This document shows, piece after piece, positions 16,333-27,055 of a stretch of DNA of 64,000 nucleotides (position 1 is the first letter of the stretch; the number at the start of each line of letters is the position of its first letter). Under the pieces are notes generated by a model that was given only the letters and a program-made list of their open reading frames with translations, had not been told where the DNA came from and did no database searches. Where the stretch lies: positions 1 to 64,000 of the forward strand of contig NCGN01000001.1 of assembly GCA_002281575.1 (NCBI GenBank). The letters run 5' to 3'. The position numbers and the translations under genes are program-made. This DNA is from Sphingobacteriia bacterium 28-36-52. Lineage in GTDB: Bacteria; Bacteroidota; Bacteroidia; Chitinophagales; Chitinophagaceae.

Positions 16333-17583
16333 CTAATACTTCATTTTTCTTAGTGCGGGGGCTTTAAACCAAGTTGCCACTACCACTAGTATGGTCATTG
16401 ATCCCCCAAAAACAACGGAAGGAATTACGCCCATTATTTTAGCTGCCAATCCACTTTCAAATTGGCCCAATTCATTGCTGCTGTTAATGAACATGGAGTT
16501 TACACTCATGACTCTTCCGCGCATATGATCGGGTGTTTTCATTTGTACAATTGTGCCTCTGATGATTACACTTATGCCGTCTAATATGCCGCTTAATAAG
16601 AGCGCAAAAAAGGAGAGCCAGAATAATTTAGAGAGTGCAAATACAATAATGCATGCCCCAAATCCTCCCACTGCCCAAAGCAATATTTTACCTTGATTGG
16701 TTTTTAAAGGGAAGATGGTAGCTAATACAATAATGCAGATGGCGCCTATATCGGTGGCTGCATTTAACCAACCAAATCCGATGGGTCCTACTGCTAAAAT
16801 ATCTCTCGCAAATACGGGCACCATGGCTACTGCTCCGCCAAAAAATACGGCGAATAAATCGAGTGACAAAGCCCCCAATACTTCTTTGGTTTTAAATACA
16901 AATTGTAATCCTTCTTTTACACTTTCTAATCCTGTTTTTTCTCCCTTCTTATTCAATGCTGGCTTGGCTTTGAGTTGGTATAAAAAAACAAATCCTGTTG
17001 CAATAAAACTTACAATAATTAAAAGTGCACCTGTATTCCCAATTCCTGCAATTAAAAATCCTGCAGCTGCATGTCCGGTTACCGATGCCGATAGCCATAT
17101 GCCTTGGTTCCATGTGGTGGCGCTTTGTAACTGGTCTCTGGGTACAATAGAAGCTAGCATGGTGCCAAACAAGGGGCCGGTAAATGCACGTATAATTCCT
17201 GTACAAAAAATGACGATGTATATAGAAAATGCTACCCAGTTTTTTCCCAGTTGTACCAATGAATAATGGGTGCTCAATAACAACAATGCAATGGCACAGC
17301 TTAAATAAAACAATATTCCTCTTAGTAATAATTTTCTTTTCTCGCTGATGTCTATAATATAGCCTGCATACAAAGCCAATGATACTGCTGGTATTACTTC
17401 GGCTAATCCAATTAATCCTATTGCAAATGGGTCGTTGGTTAATTCATAAATCCACCAACCCGTTAATGTGCCCAACATTCTCAGGCCCATGATAAATAAA
17501 AATCGTCCCGTTAATAAATGCCTGAATTCTGGTATGCCCAATACCTTGAATGTTTCTTTTTTTTGCAATGTTACTGGGGGCAT
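16333..17583 (-). CDS. MFS transporter, EntS-like exporter
   Basis: 416 residues with about 12 predicted membrane helices. The sequence opens with a cytoplasmic tail, then FRHLLTGRFLFIMG, and has the loop 2-3 motif in degenerate form (AGYIIDISEKRKLLLRG). Loop GRVMSVNSMFINSSNELG (about 350-368) is typical of the EntS/MFS_3 group, which exports siderophores and drugs. The substrate is unknown and no siderophore genes are close. The deoxynucleoside kinase gene ends nearby: its start at 18225 and stop at 17593 place it 9 bp upstream on the same strand. Confidence 0.8.
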   Translation of the reverse strand: MPPVTLQKKETFKVLGIPEFRHLLTGRFLFIMGLRMLGTLTGWWIYELTNDPFAIGLIGLAEVIPAVSLALYAGYIIDISEKRKLLLRGILFYLSCAIALLLLSTHYSLVQLGKNWVAFSIYIVIFCTGIIRAFTGPLFGTMLASIVPRDQLQSATTWNQGIWLSASVTGHAAAGFLIAGIGNTGALLIIVSFIATGFVFLYQLKAKPALNKKGEKTGLESVKEGLQFVFKTKEVLGALSLDLFAVFFGGAVAMVPVFARDILAVGPIGFGWLNAATDIGAICIIVLATIFPLKTNQGKILLWAVGGFGACIIVFALSKLFWLSFFALLLSGILDGISVIIRGTIVQMKTPDHMRGRVMSVNSMFINSSNELGQFESGLAAKIMGVIPSVVFGGSMTILVVVATWFKAPALRKMKY

Positions 17584-17592
17584 TGGATTGGT

Positions 17593-18225
17593 CTAGGGTA
17601 GGGTAAAATAATGTTGTCCGTAATCTAGGTCCTTTTCTAGTGCATCTAGAATAATATCAACATGAGCTTCATTGCCTATGAAATCGGCATTGCTGGCATC
17701 TACAAATATGGTTTTGATATTATGCTGTTTAATATAATGGGTATAGGTTTCCTGAATATTGAATAAATATTCGTCGGGGATGGCTTGTTCAAATGGTCTA
17801 TTTCTTTTTTTAATATTCTGCTGCAACTTATTTACCGGGGCATGCAAGTAAATCAACACATCGGGGAACACCAATTGCTGGTGAATAATATCGAATAGTT
17901 TCTGGTAGAGCCTAAATTCTTCTTCTGGTAAATTTACTTTGGCAAATAATAAGCACTTGGTAAATAAATAGTCGGAAACGGTAATGCTTTGAAACAAATC
18001 TTTGGTATGCACCATTTCTTTCAATTGCTTATAGCGTTCTGCCATAAAAAACAATTCTAATGGAAATGCATATTGCCCTGGATTATCATAAAACTTAGAT
18101 AAGAACGGATTGTCTGCAAATTCCTCTAAAATAATTCTTGCATTCAATTTTTTGGCCAGTATAGTAGCCAATGTAGTCTTGCCTGCTCCAATATTCCCCT
18201 CTATTGTAATAAATTGATGCTTCAT
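17593..18225 (-). CDS. Deoxynucleoside kinase (dAdo/dGuo kinase family)
   Basis: 210 residues with P-loop GNIGAGKT (9-16), a YDNPGQYAFPLELFF segment and a substrate-site FQSITVSDY replacing the usual DRS-type motif, plus an Arg-rich lid KKRNRPFEQ. It phosphorylates deoxynucleosides for salvage. Which nucleoside it prefers cannot be told. It has its own -7 box and is the first gene of a two-gene unit with the MFS exporter. Confidence 0.87.
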   Translation of the reverse strand: MKHQFITIEGNIGAGKTTLATILAKKLNARIILEEFADNPFLSKFYDNPGQYAFPLELFFMAERYKQLKEMVHTKDLFQSITVSDYLFTKCLLFAKVNLPEEEFRLYQKLFDIIHQQLVFPDVLIYLHAPVNKLQQNIKKRNRPFEQAIPDEYLFNIQETYTHYIKQHNIKTIFVDASNADFIGNEAHVDIILDALEKDLDYGQHYFTLP

Positions 18226-18243
18226 GTATATAACCTATGCGCC

Positions 18244-18251
18244 CAAAATTA
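18244..18251 (-). promoter_or_regulatory. Deoxynucleoside kinase -7 box
   Basis: TAATTTTG on the minus strand, perfect match to TAnnTTTG, 18 bases before the ATG at 18225. It separates this gene from folK upstream. Confidence 0.5.
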
Positions 18252-18267
18252 ATTGCTAAGGCCTTGC

Positions 18268-18753
18268 TTAAACTATTTTTTTTTGCACATTGGTTTCATC
18301 GCTGCATGCTGTTAATAACTGAGTCATTGTTTTATTAAGTGTGGGGTGCACCAGTGTTGGTGCTATCTCAACCATAGGTATGAGTGCAAATCTTCTCAAA
18401 TGCATGGCTGGGTGCGGAAGCTGTAATAATGGGGTATTGATGATTTGTTGATCAATTTGTAAAATGTCTAAGTCAATAATGCGGGGCCCCATTTTGATGG
18501 TCCTGGTTCTACCCATAAGGCTTTCTATTTGCAATAATGCATGCATTAATTGGGTTGGTGCTAAGTCGGTTTTGATGCATAAAGCCTGATTCAGAAAGCT
18601 GGGTTGTTCGGTAAATCCCCATGGCTCGGTTTCGTAGAAACTAGATTGTTTAACTATTTGGCCACATTGTTGTTGTATATATGAACTGGCATTTTTTAGA
18701 TAGGTTGCTTTGTCTCCTAAGTTGCTTCCGATTAATAAATAAGCTAAATGCAT
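18268..18753 (-). CDS. folK: 6-hydroxymethyl-dihydropterin pyrophosphokinase (HPPK)
   Basis: 161 residues. Typical HPPK landmarks: YLLIGSNLGDK at the N-terminus, FYETEPWGF, the FLNQALCIKTDL segment and the signature RIIDLDILQID with its magnesium-binding aspartates, followed by LPHPAMHLRRFALIPM. It adds pyrophosphate from ATP to the pterin in folate synthesis. It is a stand-alone single-domain form, divergent from sppA by 59 bp. Confidence 0.95.
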   Translation of the reverse strand: MHLAYLLIGSNLGDKATYLKNASSYIQQQCGQIVKQSSFYETEPWGFTEQPSFLNQALCIKTDLAPTQLMHALLQIESLMGRTRTIKMGPRIIDLDILQIDQQIINTPLLQLPHPAMHLRRFALIPMVEIAPTLVHPTLNKTMTQLLTACSDETNVQKKIV

Positions 18754-18756
18754 AAA

Positions 18757-18787
18757 TTGGTAGTATACTGAGCATCAAATATCTTTA
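18757..18787 (+). promoter_or_regulatory. sppA promoter (TTG-N20-TATCTTTA)
   Basis: TTG at 18757-18759 and TATCTTTA at 18780-18787, one mismatch to TAnnTTTG, with a 20-base spacer. It lies in the short divergent folK-sppA gap. Confidence 0.5.
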
Positions 18788-18812
18788 ATTAATAATCGGT
18801 TAATCAATTAAT

Positions 18813-20573
18813 ATGAGAGGATTTTTAAAAATTGTGTTCGCAACGTTTATTGCATTGGTAATATTTACGCTAATTGGGGTATTTGTTTTGATTGGAATTG
18901 CAACCAGTGCAGCTTCTTCCGATAAACCCATTATTGGGTCTAAAGCAGTGTTGGTTTTAGATTTATCTGTAGCATTTAAAGAACAATACCAAGAAGATCC
19001 TTTTGCTGCTTTATTAAATGAAGGAGAAGATGCAGCTCCTTCTTTGTTTCAAGTAACGCAATTATTAAAGCATGCCAAGCAAGATTCTGCGGTAAAAGGC
19101 TTGTATATTCTTTGTGCAGATAATGCCAACGGTTTTGCAGCCAGTGAAGAATTGCGCAAAGCTGTGGTAGATTTTAAGAATAGTGGAAAATTTGTAATTG
19201 CTCATGGCGAAGTCATTTCACAAAAAGGCTATTATATTGGTAGCGCTGCAGATGAATTGTATTGTAACCCGCAGGGTGGAGTAGATTGGAGTGGGTTCTC
19301 TACCAATTTGTTTTTCTTAAAAGGGATGTTAGATAAACTAGAAATTCAACCGCAAATTTTTTATGCGGGTAAATTTAAGAGTGCAACTGAACCTTTAAGA
19401 GAAACCAAAATGACCGAAGCCAATAAATTACAAACTGGTGTTTGGTTGGGAGAATTATATACCCATTTTTTACAGGCTGCTGCTATGTCTCGTAATAAAG
19501 ACACAGCTGTTTTACGATCTTTGGCTTTACAGGGGTTGGTTCAAACAGCCTATGATGCCAAGAAATATGGTTTGGTAGACGACTTAAAATACGATGACCA
19601 AATTAAAGCCAATATCAGCAAGAAATTAAGACAGGAAATTAAAACCAAAATCAATTTTGTTGCATTGTCCGACTATGCACAAGCGTCCAACTTTGAACCT
19701 AGTGGTTCTGTGAAAATTGCATTGGTATTTGCCAATGGGGATATTGTTTCTGGTCAAGGAGATGATGAAATGATTGGTAGCGATAGTTATAAAAATATAC
19801 TTCGTAAAATTAGACTAGACAAGTCTATTAAAGCAGTTGTTTTTAGAATCAATTCTGGGGGTGGTAGTTCTTTGGCCAGTGAAGTAATTTGGAGAGAGAT
19901 TTCTTTAATTAGAAAGGAAAAACCTGTTGTAGTAAGCATGGGAGATGTAGCAGCTTCGGGTGGCTATTATATAGCTTGTAACGCAGATTCTGTTTTTGCC
20001 AATGCCAATACCATTACGGGTTCTATTGGGGTGTTTAGTGTAGTGCCCAATATGCAATCTTTCTTTAAAAATAAAATTGGCGTCACTTTCGACGGTGTTA
20101 AAACTGCTCCTTATGCCGATATGGGAGATATTAGTAAGCCCTTAAATGACAACGAAAAAAGGTATTTTCAATCTGCTGTAGACAGCATTTATGCTACTTT
20201 TTTATCTAGGGTATCTACTGGAAGAAATTTAGGCTTTACCAATGTAGACAGCATTGCGCAAGGACGTGTTTGGACGGGTACCAGTGCTAAAAAAATAGGA
20301 TTAACTGATCGAGTAGGTGGTTTGCAAGACGCCATTGATTGTGCAGCAAGAATGGCAGATATAAAAAAGTCGGAAGTTAAGTTGAAAGAATATCCTGAAA
20401 AGAAAAGTTTGATTGAGCAAATCATGGGTGGCTATAAAAAATCTATTTCTACTCAATTAATGAAAGATGAATTTGATCCTGCTGCTGTTCAAGTGATGCG
20501 CGAACTTAGGCAAGTTAAAAATTGGGTGGGTGTTCCACAAGCAAGGATCCCCTTTCTTGTTAATATACAATAG
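18813..20573 (+). CDS. sppA: Signal peptide peptidase SppA, 67K type
   Basis: 586 residues: one N-terminal membrane anchor (about 7-30) and two tandem crotonase-like domains, the long form of the family. The dyad is split between domains as in E. coli SppA: Lys189 (GKFKSATEP) in the N-terminal half and Ser382 (AASGGYY) in the C-terminal half. It degrades leftover signal peptides in the inner membrane. The stop TAG forms the start of a -7 box for the ABC permease gene 21 bases downstream. Confidence 0.94.
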   Translation: MRGFLKIVFATFIALVIFTLIGVFVLIGIATSAASSDKPIIGSKAVLVLDLSVAFKEQYQEDPFAALLNEGEDAAPSLFQVTQLLKHAKQDSAVKGLYILCADNANGFAASEELRKAVVDFKNSGKFVIAHGEVISQKGYYIGSAADELYCNPQGGVDWSGFSTNLFFLKGMLDKLEIQPQIFYAGKFKSATEPLRETKMTEANKLQTGVWLGELYTHFLQAAAMSRNKDTAVLRSLALQGLVQTAYDAKKYGLVDDLKYDDQIKANISKKLRQEIKTKINFVALSDYAQASNFEPSGSVKIALVFANGDIVSGQGDDEMIGSDSYKNILRKIRLDKSIKAVVFRINSGGGSSLASEVIWREISLIRKEKPVVVSMGDVAASGGYYIACNADSVFANANTITGSIGVFSVVPNMQSFFKNKIGVTFDGVKTAPYADMGDISKPLNDNEKRYFQSAVDSIYATFLSRVSTGRNLGFTNVDSIAQGRVWTGTSAKKIGLTDRVGGLQDAIDCAARMADIKKSEVKLKEYPEKKSLIEQIMGGYKKSISTQLMKDEFDPAAVQVMRELRQVKNWVGVPQARIPFLVNIQ

Positions 20574-20578
20574 ATTTG
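20571..20578 (+). promoter_or_regulatory. ABC-2 permease -7 box overlapping the sppA stop
   Basis: TAGATTTG, a perfect TAnnTTTG match, begins with the TAG stop codon of sppA and ends 16 bases before the permease ATG at 20595. Confidence 0.45.
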
Positions 20579-20594
20579 CCCATAAATAAGCCCG

Positions 20595-21704
20595 ATGCAC
20601 AAAGCGTATAGCCAGTTTCAGGCCATGATGGCCATTACAAAAGCGAGTTTGAGGTCTATTTTTAGAAGCCCTTCTGCTGTTATTTTTAGCATTGCTTTCC
20701 CCATGATTTTTATCTTGGTTTTTGGATTTATTGGTGGGGGAGGTAAAGTGAGCGTTAATATTGCATTTGCCAATGGCTCCGATACAATGAATCCCATTTA
20801 TCAAAGCCTTAAAAATATTTCGGGTATTAAAGTATCCGATAAAACGGGGGATGGGTTAAAAGAAGATTTAGAGAAAGGTAGAATTACTGCCATCATTCAT
20901 ATTGCAGCACAGCCAGCCAATTCGGTTGCTCCTTATAGTATTCAATTAACTAGTTCCGAAGCCGCTAATCCGCAGAATATTCAAGTACTTCAATCTATTT
21001 TAAATGCGGTAATTAGTGGCATTAATCAACAGCAGTTTCCCTCTACGCCCACTATTGCGGTCATTAATAAAGAAGTCAAAAAAGTGCCTGGGAGAGTGTA
21101 TAGAACCATCGACTTTATTTTGCCTGGCCAGCTGGGTTTTTCTTTATTAAGTGCGGGGGTTTTTGGGGTTGCTTTCTTGTTTTTTAATTTAAGACAACAG
21201 TTGGTGTTGAAGCGTTTTTATGCTACCCCTATTAAACGATCTTATATTGTTTTAGGTGAGGCGTTGAGCAGGGTGATTTTTCAAATGATTACTGCGGTGA
21301 TCATTATTTTAGTGGGCCATTATGCGTTTCATTTTACGCTAGTGAATGGTCTGGTTACATTTGCTGAAATAATGGTGCTTAGTTTTATTGCATTGATTTT
21401 ATTTATGGGCTTCGGGTTTATTGTGAGTAGCGTTGCTAAAAGTGAAAGCACTATTCCACCCTTTGCCAACTTAATTACTTTGCCTCAGTTTTTATTAGCC
21501 GGAACTTTTTTTTCTATTGATAATTTTCCTACATGGTTACAACCCATTTCTCGCATGTTACCCTTAACTCATTTCAACAATGCCATGCGCAATATTGCTT
21601 TTGAAGGGGCCAGCTTGTTAGATTGTACCCTTGAATTGGGTGTGTTGGGTATCTGGATTGTTGTAGTTTACCTTGTTGCTTTTAAAACATTTAAATGGGA
21701 ATAA
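20595..21704 (+). CDS. ABC-2 type transporter permease
   Basis: 369 residues with ABC-2 topology: one helix near residues 28-50, an extracytoplasmic domain (about 52-175), then five or so helices, with the typical segment LPLTHFNNAMRNIAFEG near the end. Such permeases export drugs, lipids or polysaccharides with a separate ATPase. No ATPase gene is adjacent, so the partner must be encoded elsewhere. The next gene starts one base after the stop, which suggests translational coupling. Confidence 0.83.
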   Translation: MHKAYSQFQAMMAITKASLRSIFRSPSAVIFSIAFPMIFILVFGFIGGGGKVSVNIAFANGSDTMNPIYQSLKNISGIKVSDKTGDGLKEDLEKGRITAIIHIAAQPANSVAPYSIQLTSSEAANPQNIQVLQSILNAVISGINQQQFPSTPTIAVINKEVKKVPGRVYRTIDFILPGQLGFSLLSAGVFGVAFLFFNLRQQLVLKRFYATPIKRSYIVLGEALSRVIFQMITAVIIILVGHYAFHFTLVNGLVTFAEIMVLSFIALILFMGFGFIVSSVAKSESTIPPFANLITLPQFLLAGTFFSIDNFPTWLQPISRMLPLTHFNNAMRNIAFEGASLLDCTLELGVLGIWIVVVYLVAFKTFKWE

Positions 21705-21705
21705 A

Positions 21706-22194
21706 ATGAAATTGATTAAGCTGGGTTTTATAAGTTTAATTGTATTAGGACTTATTGTTACCCTTATTGGTTTATTGTTCCCTTCTACAGTGCTGGTTTC
21801 TAGAGCGGTAGATATAAAAGCACCTATTGATTCTATCAAATACAGCGTTGGTAATATGAATCAATGGAAACATTGGATTGCAGGTATGAACGATTCATCT
21901 GTAAAAATTATTTCTTCTACCAATGCACAATTGGGTAACACGCATGTTCAAATTTCTCAAATAACCGATTCTACTGTTCTGTCTACTTGGACCAGTTTAA
22001 ATGGTCAACAACAATTGAGTACCATTCGTATTATTGGAAACAGCAATCAAGATTATGGAGTAGTACAATGGCAATTTGTGCAAAAAATTGGCTGGTATCC
22101 CTGGGATCGATTTGGTTCTATGATGAACGATAAAATTATGGGTACCATGATGGAGCAAAATTTACAATCGCTTAAAAAAACGCTTGAAAATTAA
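21706..22194 (+). CDS. Membrane-anchored SRPBCC (START-like) protein
   Basis: 162 residues from MKLIKLG. One N-terminal membrane helix (about 5-25) is followed by a domain beginning VSRAVDIKAPIDSIKYSVGNMNQWKHW, a pattern typical of polyketide-cyclase/SRPBCC proteins, which bind lipids or other hydrophobic ligands. It starts directly after the ABC-2 permease stop, so a role with that exporter is possible. No catalytic residues are evident. Confidence 0.7.
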   Translation: MKLIKLGFISLIVLGLIVTLIGLLFPSTVLVSRAVDIKAPIDSIKYSVGNMNQWKHWIAGMNDSSVKIISSTNAQLGNTHVQISQITDSTVLSTWTSLNGQQQLSTIRIIGNSNQDYGVVQWQFVQKIGWYPWDRFGSMMNDKIMGTMMEQNLQSLKKTLEN

Positions 22195-22304
22195 AGAACC
22201 CGAATCTATGAATTGATTGGGGCCTTCTTACAAACTAATTGGGGCGAGAAAGGTTAATAGTCCTTTGCTATAATTAATAAAATAAACTAAATAGAATAGT
22301 GGTT

Positions 22305-23240
22305 TTACTCGGGAGATACAATCAGCTTTAAGTTTCTTTTAATGCCACTAAACTTGGTCCGCTTTAATGGGCTCTCTTTAAAAATCGTTTTAAATGATTC
22401 TTCCGATAATTCTTCCCACTGGCTAGTAGTCAAATTTAAAATTGCTGGAATGGGTTCAAATGAGGGCTCTTGATGTGGCTTACTAAATCGATTCCATGGA
22501 CATATATCTTGGCAAATATCGCACCCGAACATCCAATTATTGAATGGCTCTTTTAATTGGTTGGGTAGTAAGGCATCTTTTAATTCTATAGTATAATAAC
22601 TAATGCACTTGCTTCCATTAATTTGTTTGTTGGGTAAAATGGCTTCGGTAGGGCAAGCGTCTATACACTTGGTACAAGTGCCACAAAAATCTTTGGCATA
22701 GGGGTCATCTATTTCTAACGCTAAGTCTACAATTAATGTTGCAATAAAAAAGAAAGAGCCCGATTGTTTGTGAATTAAATTCCCATTTTTACCTACCCAG
22801 CCTAATCCAGCTTGTACTGCCCATGATCTTTCTAAAACTGGAGCAGAGTCTACAAATCCTCTTCCGTTTATTTCTCCAATCTGTTCTCTTATTTCAGCTA
22901 AAAATAATTTCAGTTGTGCACGAATAACTTCATGATAATCTTTACCCCATGCGTATTTAGCAATATGTGGTGTAAGGGGTTCTTGTTTTGCTGAGGGATA
23001 ATAATTCTTGAGTAAGGTAATCACCGACTTTGCTCCAGGCACTAATTTGCTTGGATCTACGCGTAAGTCAAAATGATTTTCCATGTATTGCATTTTCCCA
23101 TGCATACCTTGGTGTAGCCATTTTTCTAGCCTTCTTGCGTCTTCTTCTAATTTTACGGCTTTGGCTATGCCGCAATAATCAAAGCCCAGCTTTTTAGCCA
23201 ATGCTTTTATTTGTTGCGTATGTTGTTGTAGGGGCAACAT
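22305..23240 (-). CDS. queG: Epoxyqueuosine reductase
   Basis: 311 residues. Cobalamin-dependent reductase for the last step of queuosine synthesis in tRNA wobble position 34. Two 4Fe-4S motifs are clear: CGTCTKCIDACP and CDICQDICPW. The N-terminal domain has FDYCGIAKA and the conserved YAWGKDYHEV; the segment VDSAPVLERSWAVQAGLGWVG binds the cofactor region and carries the catalytic Asp expected there. Its ATG overlaps the stop of the upstream serine hydrolase by one base (TAATG). Confidence 0.95.
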   Translation of the reverse strand: MLPLQQHTQQIKALAKKLGFDYCGIAKAVKLEEDARRLEKWLHQGMHGKMQYMENHFDLRVDPSKLVPGAKSVITLLKNYYPSAKQEPLTPHIAKYAWGKDYHEVIRAQLKLFLAEIREQIGEINGRGFVDSAPVLERSWAVQAGLGWVGKNGNLIHKQSGSFFFIATLIVDLALEIDDPYAKDFCGTCTKCIDACPTEAILPNKQINGSKCISYYTIELKDALLPNQLKEPFNNWMFGCDICQDICPWNRFSKPHQEPSFEPIPAILNLTTSQWEELSEESFKTIFKESPLKRTKFSGIKRNLKLIVSPE

Positions 23241-24289
23241 TAGTTACAGTTGGCTACTATTTGTTCATCAATAATCCCTTTCAATTTTAAATACACTTCT
23301 TTCTTTTCTTCCGATAAAAATTGCTTAACAAAAAATACGACTGAATAGTTTCTACACAAATCTATCATGGGCCATGTTCCAAATAAACCAGGACATGCCA
23401 ATACAGATGGGTTGCCGTTTTGATCGGTTTGAAGAATCCATGATCCCAACGCATAGTTGTATCCTTCTGCAGATTTGGGCGCATATTTAATCATGGAAGA
23501 AGTGGTTTGTGCTTGCATTAATAATTGAACAGATGCCTCCGACATAATGCGCTTTCCATTAAATAGGCCTTTATTTAGTAACATGGAGCAAAAATTCATG
23601 TAGTCGTTGGCAGTAGATTGTGCTCCACCTGAAGGATTGATGGCATTTAAAGTAGAGAAATTAGTGCTTCGCATTTGAAGCGGCCGCAATATTTTCTCTT
23701 GCATTAATTGTTCAAAACTTCTTCTTGTAGCTACTTCTATAACCCTTCCTGCAATATTCATTCCCACGTTGCTGTACCTGAATTCCAATCCTGGATTGGC
23801 TACGATTTCTTTTTTGGTTGCAAATTCTTCTACTTCTTCTTCTAGACTATTATACCTGCCTCTCTTAATGATGTTTGCTAGTTTAATTGGCTCCGATTCT
23901 ATTCCAGTTAAATGGCTTAAACATTGTCTTATAGTAATGAATCCTTTGCTATACTTGGTAAAAACAGGTAAGTACTTGCTAATTTTATCGTCTAATGAAA
24001 TTTTTCCTTCGTCTACTAATACCATAATTAGTGCAGCTGTTAACCATTTGCTGCTACTGGCAATTGGTGCTTGTGTTTTAGGAGTGAATTCTCCAGCAGA
24101 TTTGGAAAAAATGATTTTCCCATCTTTATATACTAAAATCACAAATTCTTTACCCAGCTCTTTGCTAGACGCTGCAATTGCAGTTTCTAAACCTTGAAAA
24201 TTATACTGTGCATTACTTAACTGAAATAATAACAGAAAAGCCGTTACCAGGCTGACTATTACGCATGTTTTCTTTTTTTTTAGCGACAT
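23240..24289 (-). CDS. Secreted serine hydrolase, class C beta-lactamase/PBP family
   Basis: 349 residues with a signal peptide (about 1-27). The active-site motif SSSK (78-81) and Tyr172-Ser-Asn174 (RYSNVG) are the first two motifs of the class C/esterase group; the third motif near GLFGTW is less clear. It may act on cell-wall peptides or small esters; antibiotic resistance should not be assumed. It is the first gene of a unit with queG, overlapping by one base, though no shared function is apparent. Confidence 0.82.
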   Translation of the reverse strand: MSLKKKKTCVIVSLVTAFLLLFQLSNAQYNFQGLETAIAASSKELGKEFVILVYKDGKIIFSKSAGEFTPKTQAPIASSSKWLTAALIMVLVDEGKISLDDKISKYLPVFTKYSKGFITIRQCLSHLTGIESEPIKLANIIKRGRYNSLEEEVEEFATKKEIVANPGLEFRYSNVGMNIAGRVIEVATRRSFEQLMQEKILRPLQMRSTNFSTLNAINPSGGAQSTANDYMNFCSMLLNKGLFNGKRIMSEASVQLLMQAQTTSSMIKYAPKSAEGYNYALGSWILQTDQNGNPSVLACPGLFGTWPMIDLCRNYSVVFFVKQFLSEEKKEVYLKLKGIIDEQIVANCN

Positions 24290-24357
24290 AATTTCCGAAT
24301 TATTGGCTTGGATTGTAGTTTGATTGATGGTATAAAGTTAAGTTAATCAACACAATT

Positions 24358-26952
24358 ATGAATCTGAACAATTATACCATTAAAGCCCAGGAAGCAATTC
24401 AATCTGCTCAACAGATTGCTTATACCAATAGCAATCCATCTATTGAAACAGACCACTTGTTAAAAGCTTTATTAGCAGAAAAGGATTCTGCCATTGATTT
24501 CTTGTTAAAAAAGAACAATGTGAATCCTGTTTTTATAGAAGCTAAGCTATTGGAACAAATTAATAAGCTTCCTAAAATTCAAGATGGCGAACCTGCTCAA
24601 ACAGCTGGTAGAGATTTTAGCAATGCTTTGTTAAAAGCAAATGCCGTAATGGGTTTATTTAAAGACGAATTCATTACTCCTGAACACTTATTGATGGCAC
24701 TGGTGCAAATGAATGACGCTACTGGTAAGCTATTGAAAAGTGCTGGCTTAACAGAAAAAGGCTTAACCACTGCTATTAAAGATTTAAGAAAAGGGGATAC
24801 CATTCAATCTCAAGCCCAGGAAACGCAGTTGAATATGTTGAATAAGTTTGCGAAGAACTTAAACGAGATGGCTCAAAAAGGGAAGCTTGATCCTGTTATT
24901 GGAAGAGACGAAGAAATTAGAAGAACCCTACATATTTTAACCAGACGATCTAAAAATAATCCCATTTTAGTGGGTGAGCCTGGTGTTGGTAAAACCGCTA
25001 TTGTAGAAGGATTGGCTATGCGAATAGTGAATGGGGATGTTCCTGAAAACCTGAAATCTAAAGTGATTTATGGATTAGATATGGGTCAATTAATTGCAGG
25101 TGCTAAATACAAAGGAGAATTTGAAGAAAGATTAAAAGGGGTAGTAAAAGAAGTGGCTTCAAGTGAAGGGGAAATTATTTTATTCATCGATGAAATTCAC
25201 ACATTAATTGGTGCAGGTGGTGGTGAAGGTGCTATGGATGCAGCGAACATTTTAAAGCCTGCATTAGCAAGAGGTGAATTACGCGCAATAGGAGCCACTA
25301 CTTTAAATGAGTACCAAAAATATTTTGAGAAAGACAAAGCCTTAGAGCGTAGGTTTCAGAAAGTGGTTATTGATGAACCAACTGTGGAAGATGCAATTTC
25401 AATTTTGCGTGGTCTAAAAGATCGCTACGAAACCCATCACCATGTAAGAATTAAAGACGAAGCTATTATTGCTGCAGTTGAATTGTCTAACCGATATGTC
25501 ACTGATCGTTTTTTGCCCGATAAAGCCATTGATTTAATTGATGAGAGTGCCGCTAAACTTCGACTTGAAATGAATTCAATGCCCGAAGAGTTAGATAAAT
25601 TAGAAAGACAAATTAGGCAGCTTGAAATTGAACGAGAAGCCATTAAGCGCGAAGACGATGAAGATAAATTGAAAGAACTCAATATAGAAATAAGCAACCT
25701 TGCAGTTGAACGCGATACGCTTAAAGCTAAATGGACACAAGAAAAAGAATTGGTAGAAAAAGTTCAAACTGCAAAAGCAACAATTGAACAATTAAAGCAA
25801 GAGGCAGAACAAGCAGAAAGGAATGGTGAATATGGTAGAGTAGCAGAAATTCGATACGGTAAGGTAAAAGAGCAAGAAACCATTATAGCTTCGGTAACCG
25901 AACAGTTGTTGAATTCTTCTGAGAAAAGATTGTTGAAAGAAGAAGTGGATGCGGAAGATATTGCTGAAAGTATTGCTAAAGCAACTGGTATACCTGTTTC
26001 CAAAATGTTGCAAGGCGAAAGAGAAAAATTGCTGCATTTAGAAGATGAGTTGCACAGTCGTGTAGTAGGTCAAGAAGAAGCCATTAGTGCCGTGTCTGAT
26101 GCCATCAGAAGAAGTAGGGCTGGGCTACAAGATCCTAAAAAGCCTATTGGGTCATTTATTTTCTTAGGTACTACAGGTGTTGGTAAAACCGAATTAGCAA
26201 AAGCTTTGGCTGAATACTTGTTCGACGACGAAACCATGATGACTCGTATAGATATGAGTGAATACCAAGAGAAGCATACTGTTTCAAGATTAATTGGTGC
26301 ACCTCCAGGATATGTTGGATACGATGAAGGCGGGCAATTAACTGAAGCGGTTAGAAGAAAGCCTTATAGTGTAGTATTGTTAGATGAAATTGAAAAAGCA
26401 CATCCTGATGTTTGGAATGTAATGTTACAAGTTTTAGATGATGGAAGATTAACCGATAATAAAGGCCGGATGGTGAATTTTAAAAATACCATCATCATTA
26501 TGACAAGCAATATTGGAAGCCATTTAATTCAAGATGCTTTTGAAGGTGTTGCTGAAACTGGTATTGAAGATGCAACTGAAAAAGCTAAAACAGAAGTGAT
26601 GCAGTTGCTTAAGCAAACAGTGAGGCCTGAATTTTTAAATAGGGTAGATGAAGTGATCATGTTTAGCCCATTAAATAAAAATCAGCTTAGAGGAATTGTT
26701 GGTATTCAATTAGAAGGACTTAAGAAATTAGTGGCAGAAAATGATATTACTTTAAAGTTCAGTGATTACCTAATTGAATTTTTAATTGAACAAGGATTTG
26801 ATGCACAGCTTGGTGCAAGACCATTGAAAAGATTGATACAGAAACTCATTGTGAATGCGCTGAGCAAAAAAATTCTTTCTGGTGATATAGATAAATCACA
26901 ACCAGTTTTAGTGGATGTATTCGACGGGTTGGTTGTTTTTAGGAATGATTAA
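24358..26952 (+). CDS. clpB: ATP-dependent disaggregase ClpB
   Basis: 864 residues with the full ClpB order: N domain (1-145), first AAA+ module with Walker A GEPGVGKT (about 206-213), a coiled-coil middle domain (about 405-525, rich in Glu, Lys and Leu), second AAA+ module with GTTGVGKT (about 606-613), and a C-terminal domain. There is no IGF loop of the kind ClpA/ClpX use to bind ClpP. With DnaK it rescues aggregated proteins after heat. The 68-bp upstream gap shows no clear heat-shock element. Confidence 0.97.
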   Translation: MNLNNYTIKAQEAIQSAQQIAYTNSNPSIETDHLLKALLAEKDSAIDFLLKKNNVNPVFIEAKLLEQINKLPKIQDGEPAQTAGRDFSNALLKANAVMGLFKDEFITPEHLLMALVQMNDATGKLLKSAGLTEKGLTTAIKDLRKGDTIQSQAQETQLNMLNKFAKNLNEMAQKGKLDPVIGRDEEIRRTLHILTRRSKNNPILVGEPGVGKTAIVEGLAMRIVNGDVPENLKSKVIYGLDMGQLIAGAKYKGEFEERLKGVVKEVASSEGEIILFIDEIHTLIGAGGGEGAMDAANILKPALARGELRAIGATTLNEYQKYFEKDKALERRFQKVVIDEPTVEDAISILRGLKDRYETHHHVRIKDEAIIAAVELSNRYVTDRFLPDKAIDLIDESAAKLRLEMNSMPEELDKLERQIRQLEIEREAIKREDDEDKLKELNIEISNLAVERDTLKAKWTQEKELVEKVQTAKATIEQLKQEAEQAERNGEYGRVAEIRYGKVKEQETIIASVTEQLLNSSEKRLLKEEVDAEDIAESIAKATGIPVSKMLQGEREKLLHLEDELHSRVVGQEEAISAVSDAIRRSRAGLQDPKKPIGSFIFLGTTGVGKTELAKALAEYLFDDETMMTRIDMSEYQEKHTVSRLIGAPPGYVGYDEGGQLTEAVRRKPYSVVLLDEIEKAHPDVWNVMLQVLDDGRLTDNKGRMVNFKNTIIIMTSNIGSHLIQDAFEGVAETGIEDATEKAKTEVMQLLKQTVRPEFLNRVDEVIMFSPLNKNQLRGIVGIQLEGLKKLVAENDITLKFSDYLIEFLIEQGFDAQLGARPLKRLIQKLIVNALSKKILSGDIDKSQPVLVDVFDGLVVFRND

Positions 26953-27055
26953 ATGAATCTAAGTTTATTTAATATAATGCGAATGATATTACCTTAAAAT
27001 ATTTTCTGCTATAACAGCTGCATGGTAATTAAAGATTTTTTGTTAAAATTAATTT